This document shows positions 60,213 to 64,000 of a stretch of DNA of 64,000 nucleotides, piece by piece (position 1 is the first letter of the stretch; the number at the start of each line of letters is the position of its first letter). Below the pieces are notes generated by a model. That model was not told where the DNA came from, did not search any database, and saw nothing but the letters and a program-made list of their open reading frames with translations. Both the position numbers and the translations under genes were made by a program. Source of the DNA: an uncultured Lachnospiraceae bacterium (GTDB taxonomy: Bacteria > Bacillota > Clostridia > Lachnospirales > Lachnospiraceae); contig CANRWO010000006.1 of assembly GCA_947643615.1 (NCBI GenBank), forward strand, positions 35,663 through 99,662, given 5' to 3'.

Positions 60213-60518
60213 GCACATTCCGCCGTCAGTCCATGCAAGCATGGCCTGCCGGGTAAAGTGTGCCTGGAATTGTTGTCGCATGAGCAGGTTCGGAAGGCAA
60301 AGCCTTCCTCCCTCGCGTTGCTCGTCATAAGCACATTCCGCCGTCAGTCCATGCAAGCATGGCCTGCCGGGTAAAGTGTGCCTGGAATTGTTGTCGCATG
60401 AGCAGGTTCGGAAGGCAAAGCCTTCCTCCCTCGCGTTGCTCGTCATAAGCACATTCCGCCGTCAGTCCATGCAAGCATGGCCTGCCAGCGGAATGTGTTT
60501 CTGACTCTGCTCATGCGC
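60213..60518 (-). repeat. repeat family A array: two identical 118-bp units and a partial third
   Basis: Units 60213-60330 and 60331-60448 are identical; a shorter third (60449-60518) has perfect CACATTCCGC / GCGGAATGTG arms. On the minus strand the units carry the boxes CTTATGACGAGCAACGCGAG, GCCTTCCGAACCTGCTCATG and a CCATGCTTGCATGG palindrome, shared with 4461-4682. They lie between the zinc-ribbon gene and tRNA-Gly. Spurious ORFs run through them. Confidence 0.88.
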
Positions 60519-60520
60519 GC

Positions 60521-60550
60521 AAAAAAAGGAAGCCGCAAATATCGGCTTCC
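60521..60550 (-). terminator. intrinsic terminator after tRNA-Gly
   Basis: Minus strand GGAAGCCG / CGGCTTCC stem with a 7-nt loop and a run of seven T residues. Confidence 0.88.
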
Positions 60551-60563
60551 GCTGTAAAATAAA

Positions 60564-60635
<72 letters not shown>

Positions 60636-60663
60636 ATATGTCCGATTGCTGCGGACACATAGT

Positions 60664-60692
60664 ATATTACTACATAGAAAGTATGTTGTCAA
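60664..60692 (-). promoter_or_regulatory. tRNA-Gly promoter
   Basis: Minus strand perfect TTGACA (60687-60692), 17 bp, TAATAT (60664-60669), 28 bp upstream of the tRNA 5' end. The remainder up to 60904 holds no other gene. Confidence 0.75.
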
Positions 60693-60904
60693 TGATTTTT
60701 TGGATAATAATTGCAGAGTTATTTTGGGCGAGTTATTTGGGGTGATTTTGGACGGAGTTGTTTTGGAGCCGTTTTGGATCATAAAATCAGAGCTGCCGCA
60801 GCAGGTGCGCCGCAATGTCAAAATAAGCAGTGACGTATCAATCCACACATGCTATAATACATTCAGGAATCTAAATAAATGTTATGTGAAAACGGCATGA
60901 CAGT

Positions 60905-62089
60905 ATGGGGAAACGGGTTACTATGGATAAGCTACGGGAAGTACTATCGGGGAGTACTCTTACGGATAAAACGGGGGCAGGCGGGCAGCCTTCTGGCGCT
61001 GCACAATTAACCGTCCAAAACGGCTTTGCGCTCCTGAACCGCTACAGGGGCGCAATAATGGGGTTTGCGGCACTCTGGATTTTCTTTTTTCACGAATGGC
61101 AGCCTATATTTGAGGGCCATGTAAAAATCTTTTGGGTGGAGAGCTTTATCAAGAAAATCGGCTTCGGCGGGGTGGATATTTTTCTGTTCCTTTCCGGTAT
61201 GGGACTTACCTATTCTGTCAAAAAGTCAAACAATATACTTGTGTTTTATTACAAGAGGATAAAACGTATCCTATTGCCATTTGTATTTGTTGCGCTGCTG
61301 CATTACCGTTTTAACGGGTGGTCTGCCGGGCAGCTTTTGCAGAATGTATTGTGCATCGGTTTTTATAGGACGAGCATTTATGTGTTTTTATGGTTTGTGC
61401 CTGCCATATTGACGTTTTATCTCTTTTTCCCGTTCTATTACCGCCTGTTTATAGGTTCGTCCGGCAAAGTCCGGTTTACCTTGTGTGCGCTCGTTGTATG
61501 GCTGTTATGCACGTTGTTTGCGAGTGATTCCATGCGATATGATTTGTTTGGGTTTACCAACCGTATCCCTATCTTTCTCATAGGGATACTTGCAGGGTGG
61601 ATTGCACAGAACGGCGGCTATATATTTGACAGGCTGACCTGGAGCCTCTTAATATTGGTGCTTTTTCTCGGGTTATATTTAGCCTACCTGAGCGGATATC
61701 GGGATATGTACATTCTTGTGCCCATATCAAACTGCTGCATTCCGAATATCCTTATTTCGGTTTCGCTTCCGTTCTTATTGGCAAGGTTCTTGTTTACCCT
61801 GGAAGAGAACCGTTATTTGGGGATATTGGGAAAAGGCTTGACAAAAATGCTTTCCTTTTTCGGGATATTCACCTTTGAATTTTATTGTATTCAGGAATGG
61901 CTGGGCGAAAAGGTGTTAGCCAGAATCTTAGTGCACTACAGCAATCTGTTTGTCAATGTTTATTTGTTTTCCGTTACTACGGTGACGGCGCTGATTATGT
62001 ATTACCTGTCCAGTTATTTCTGGGTACTGGCGGAAAAAGCTGTGAAAAAAGCAGTCATCCCTTCCGGGGAAAATGGGGATGGCAGATAG
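60905..62089 (+). CDS. acyltransferase family 3 membrane protein
   Basis: 394-residue integral membrane protein with about ten helices, resembling the OafA/acyltransferase 3 family that adds acetyl or other acyl groups to cell-surface glycans or lipids. The conserved N-terminal region RGAIMGFAALWIFFFHEWQP includes the family His, and GGVDIFLFLSGMGLTYS and the RIKRILLPF loop are typical. No strong ribosome binding site is visible; ATG 60905 and ATG 60923 are both possible. The ABC exporter follows after 77 bp. Confidence 0.8.
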   Translation: MGKRVTMDKLREVLSGSTLTDKTGAGGQPSGAAQLTVQNGFALLNRYRGAIMGFAALWIFFFHEWQPIFEGHVKIFWVESFIKKIGFGGVDIFLFLSGMGLTYSVKKSNNILVFYYKRIKRILLPFVFVALLHYRFNGWSAGQLLQNVLCIGFYRTSIYVFLWFVPAILTFYLFFPFYYRLFIGSSGKVRFTLCALVVWLLCTLFASDSMRYDLFGFTNRIPIFLIGILAGWIAQNGGYIFDRLTWSLLILVLFLGLYLAYLSGYRDMYILVPISNCCIPNILISVSLPFLLARFLFTLEENRYLGILGKGLTKMLSFFGIFTFEFYCIQEWLGEKVLARILVHYSNLFVNVYLFSVTTVTALIMYYLSSYFWVLAEKAVKKAVIPSGENGDGR

Positions 62090-62166
62090 GGCAGCGCTTT
62101 TGGGTTTGTTATGGGAATGTTTCAGCATAGAATGCAAAATAATGTAAATATAAATAGGAGATAGAA

Positions 62167-63927
62167 ATGGAACCAAAGCAATACAATACAAAAGAACTGT
62201 TAAAACGATTTGTGCCTTACTTTGGAAAATATAAGGGAATACTGGTGACGGATCTGCTCTGTGCTGCGCTGACTACGGTCTGTGAACTGGTGCTTCCCAT
62301 GATTATGCGGTATATCACAAACGAGGGGATCCGGGACCTGGCATCCCTCTCCATAAGGACCATAGGCAGCCTGGGACTGCTTTATTTCGGATTGCGTATC
62401 ATTGATTGCTTTGCCAGTTATTATATGGCCGATATGGGGCATGTCATGGGCGCAAGGATCGAGACGGATATGAGGAGGGACGCCTACAGCCATCTTCAGA
62501 AGCTGTCTGATACCTATTATAACAATACCAAGGTGGGGCAGATCATGGGACGTATCACCAACGATTTGTTCGACGTGACGGAATTTGCCCATCATTGCCC
62601 GGAGGAGTTCTTTATTGCAGGTATCAAGACTGTGATCGCTTTCATTATTTTGGCCAATATCAATCTGCTCCTCACTGTGATCATCTTTTTGTGCGTGCCT
62701 CTGATGCTGGTTGTCTGTATGCTGCTGAATTTCAGGCAGCGTGCCGCTTTCCGGAAACAGAGGAACCAGATCGGGGAACTGAACGCCAGGATTGAGGACA
62801 GCCTGCTGGGGCATAAGGTGGTAAAGGCGTTTACCAACGAGGCGGTGGAGGAATCCAAGTTCGAGAAGGATAACAGTGTGTTTTTAGACATCAAGAAACT
62901 GACCTACCGTTACATGGCGGCGTTCCAGACGGCGGTAAAGATGTTCGACGGGTTGATGTACCTGCTGGTGCTGGTGGCGGGCGGTGTGTTCATGACAAAG
63001 GGTTTGATCGAACCCGGCGACCTGGTGGCTTATATGCTTTATGTTTCTACGCTGATCGCAACCATCCGCCGTATCATTGAGTTTGCCGAGCAGTTCCAGA
63101 GAGGGGTCACGGGCATCGAGCGTTTTCTGCAGATATTGGACGCTGACATTGAGATCTTTGATGAGCCGGGGGCAGTAGAGTTAAAAAATCCCAGGGGGAA
63201 TATTGTGTTTGAGGATGTGAGCTTTGAATATCCGGACGACCATAACCAGGTATTCAGCAACCTCAACCTGGAGATCCGCTCAGGTGAGAAGGTCGCCATC
63301 GTGGGCCCGTCGGGAGGGGGCAAGACCACTCTCTGCAACCTGATCCCCAGATTTTATGATGTGTCAAAGGGAAGGATCACCTTAGACGGCCAGGATGTAA
63401 AGCAATTTACGTTGAAGAGCCTCAGGGGCAGTATCGGCATGGTGCAGCAGGATGTGTATCTCTTTTCGGGAACTATTTACGAGAACATCCTGTATGGAAG
63501 GCCGGGAGCTTCCCGGGAGGAGGTCGCGGAGGCGGCGAAGAGGGCAGGGGCACATGATTTTATCATGGGCCTGAAGGACGGCTATGAGACTTATGTGGGG
63601 GAGCGCGGGGTGAAGCTCTCCGGCGGGCAGAAGCAGAGGATCAGCATCGCCAGGGTGTTCTTAAAGAATCCGCCCGTCATCATCCTGGACGAAGCCACCT
63701 CGGCTTTGGACAATGAGAGTGAATTTGCCGTGGCGAAGTCCCTGGCAAAGCTGTCGGAGGGAAGGACTACGCTGACCATCGCCCACAGGCTTTCCAGTAT
63801 CAGGAATTCGGACCGGATACTGGTGCTGACGGAAGAAGGGATCGTGGAGGAGGGGAACCATGACCAGCTGATCGCAAAGAAAGGCATGTATTATCATTTC
63901 TATGAAACGGCTAACGCGTTGAAGTAA
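62167..63927 (+). CDS. ABC exporter, MsbA-like multidrug/lipid type
   Basis: 586-residue fused exporter: six-helix membrane domain (about 15-310) and nucleotide-binding domain (about 335-580) with GPSGGGKTT, QQDVYLFSGTI (Q-loop), LSGGQ, VIILDEATSALD and AHR. All catalytic residues are present, so it can work as a homodimer. AGGAG lies upstream of the ATG. More similar to MsbA/LmrA-type proteins than to the exporter pairs at 26-34 kb, so it is not part of that duplication. Substrate unknown. Nothing recognisable lies in 63928-64000. Confidence 0.93.
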   Translation: MEPKQYNTKELLKRFVPYFGKYKGILVTDLLCAALTTVCELVLPMIMRYITNEGIRDLASLSIRTIGSLGLLYFGLRIIDCFASYYMADMGHVMGARIETDMRRDAYSHLQKLSDTYYNNTKVGQIMGRITNDLFDVTEFAHHCPEEFFIAGIKTVIAFIILANINLLLTVIIFLCVPLMLVVCMLLNFRQRAAFRKQRNQIGELNARIEDSLLGHKVVKAFTNEAVEESKFEKDNSVFLDIKKLTYRYMAAFQTAVKMFDGLMYLLVLVAGGVFMTKGLIEPGDLVAYMLYVSTLIATIRRIIEFAEQFQRGVTGIERFLQILDADIEIFDEPGAVELKNPRGNIVFEDVSFEYPDDHNQVFSNLNLEIRSGEKVAIVGPSGGGKTTLCNLIPRFYDVSKGRITLDGQDVKQFTLKSLRGSIGMVQQDVYLFSGTIYENILYGRPGASREEVAEAAKRAGAHDFIMGLKDGYETYVGERGVKLSGGQKQRISIARVFLKNPPVIILDEATSALDNESEFAVAKSLAKLSEGRTTLTIAHRLSSIRNSDRILVLTEEGIVEEGNHDQLIAKKGMYYHFYETANALK

Positions 63928-64000
63928 GGTTGCTGGAACGTGACCAAAAGCAATTTGGTAAATAGTCAAGAGTTATTTTAAAAAGATTTTCAGGGAAAAG

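Noticed and set aside
60150..60452. N-terminal extension of the zinc-ribbon protein through the repeat array
   Set aside because: The extra 101 codons translate the 118-bp repeats; a proper ribosome site and a zinc-ribbon start lie at 60149.
60213..60518. CRISPR array
   Set aside because: Units are 118 bp, directly abutting and without unique spacers; no cas genes nearby.

Overview
The window is a bacterial chromosome segment, most probably from a gut Clostridia of the family Lachnospiraceae. This is an inference from gene content (anaerobic ribonucleotide reductase, two FeoA proteins plus FeoB, plant-polysaccharide lyases and glycosidases, Lachnospiraceae-style ABC systems), roughly 50 percent GC and strong Shine-Dalgarno sequences of the AGGAGG type. 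No database was consulted, so species is not claimed. No rRNA, prophage, complete insertion sequence or CRISPR array was seen. One tRNA gene (Gly, GCC) is present.

Layout. 1-7 kb: housekeeping genes (3' part of ribF, a Na/phosphate symporter, an NlpC/P60 cell-wall hydrolase, rpsO, pnp). 7-11 kb: a nitroreductase, a PL11 rhamnogalacturonan lyase and an Rpn-type nuclease. 11.5-19 kb: anaerobic and iron physiology: nrdD-nrdG behind a promoter with two NrdR-like boxes, a DtxR-family repressor, and feoA-feoA-feoB behind a promoter carrying both a DtxR-like palindrome and a Fur-like palindrome. Two nearly identical 166-bp MITE-like elements and one element of a second type sit in this part. 19.5-34.5 kb: an accessory export region with an XRE regulator, an ABC-2 trio, one ABC exporter, and two tandem, paralogous pairs of ABC exporters. 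The ABC-2 trio is bracketed by two paralogous, apparently non-coding RNA genes on the minus strand, each with a perfect TTGACA-N17-TATAAT promoter and an intrinsic terminator. The second exporter pair is preceded by a promoter whose -35/-10 spacer contains ten consecutive G residues, a structure expected to switch by slipped-strand mispairing.

35-48 kb: mixed housekeeping genes: a DUF1653 protein with perfect 66-bp internal repeats, a 5'-nucleotidase, an SfsA-MutY fusion, a family 2 glycosyltransferase, a PAP2 phosphatase, a lipid kinase, glyA, and the threonine/lysine entry genes (ACT protein, hom, lysC). 48-58 kb: a GH3 enzyme followed by a compact galactan-utilisation locus: two sugar ABC permeases, a binding lipoprotein, a LacI regulator, a GH53 endo-galactanase and a GH35 beta-galactosidase. 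58-64 kb: a zinc-ribbon membrane protein, a 118-bp repeat array, tRNA-Gly, an acyltransferase and a final ABC exporter.

The most unusual signals are non-coding: the duplicated RNA gene, the poly-G promoter, and several interspersed palindromic repeat families (A at 4.5 and 60.3 kb; B at 16.4 and 39.3 kb; C flanking ACT-hom-lysC; two MITE types around nrd/feo). Start codons were moved from the longest ORF wherever a good ribosome binding site and family alignment supported a shorter protein.
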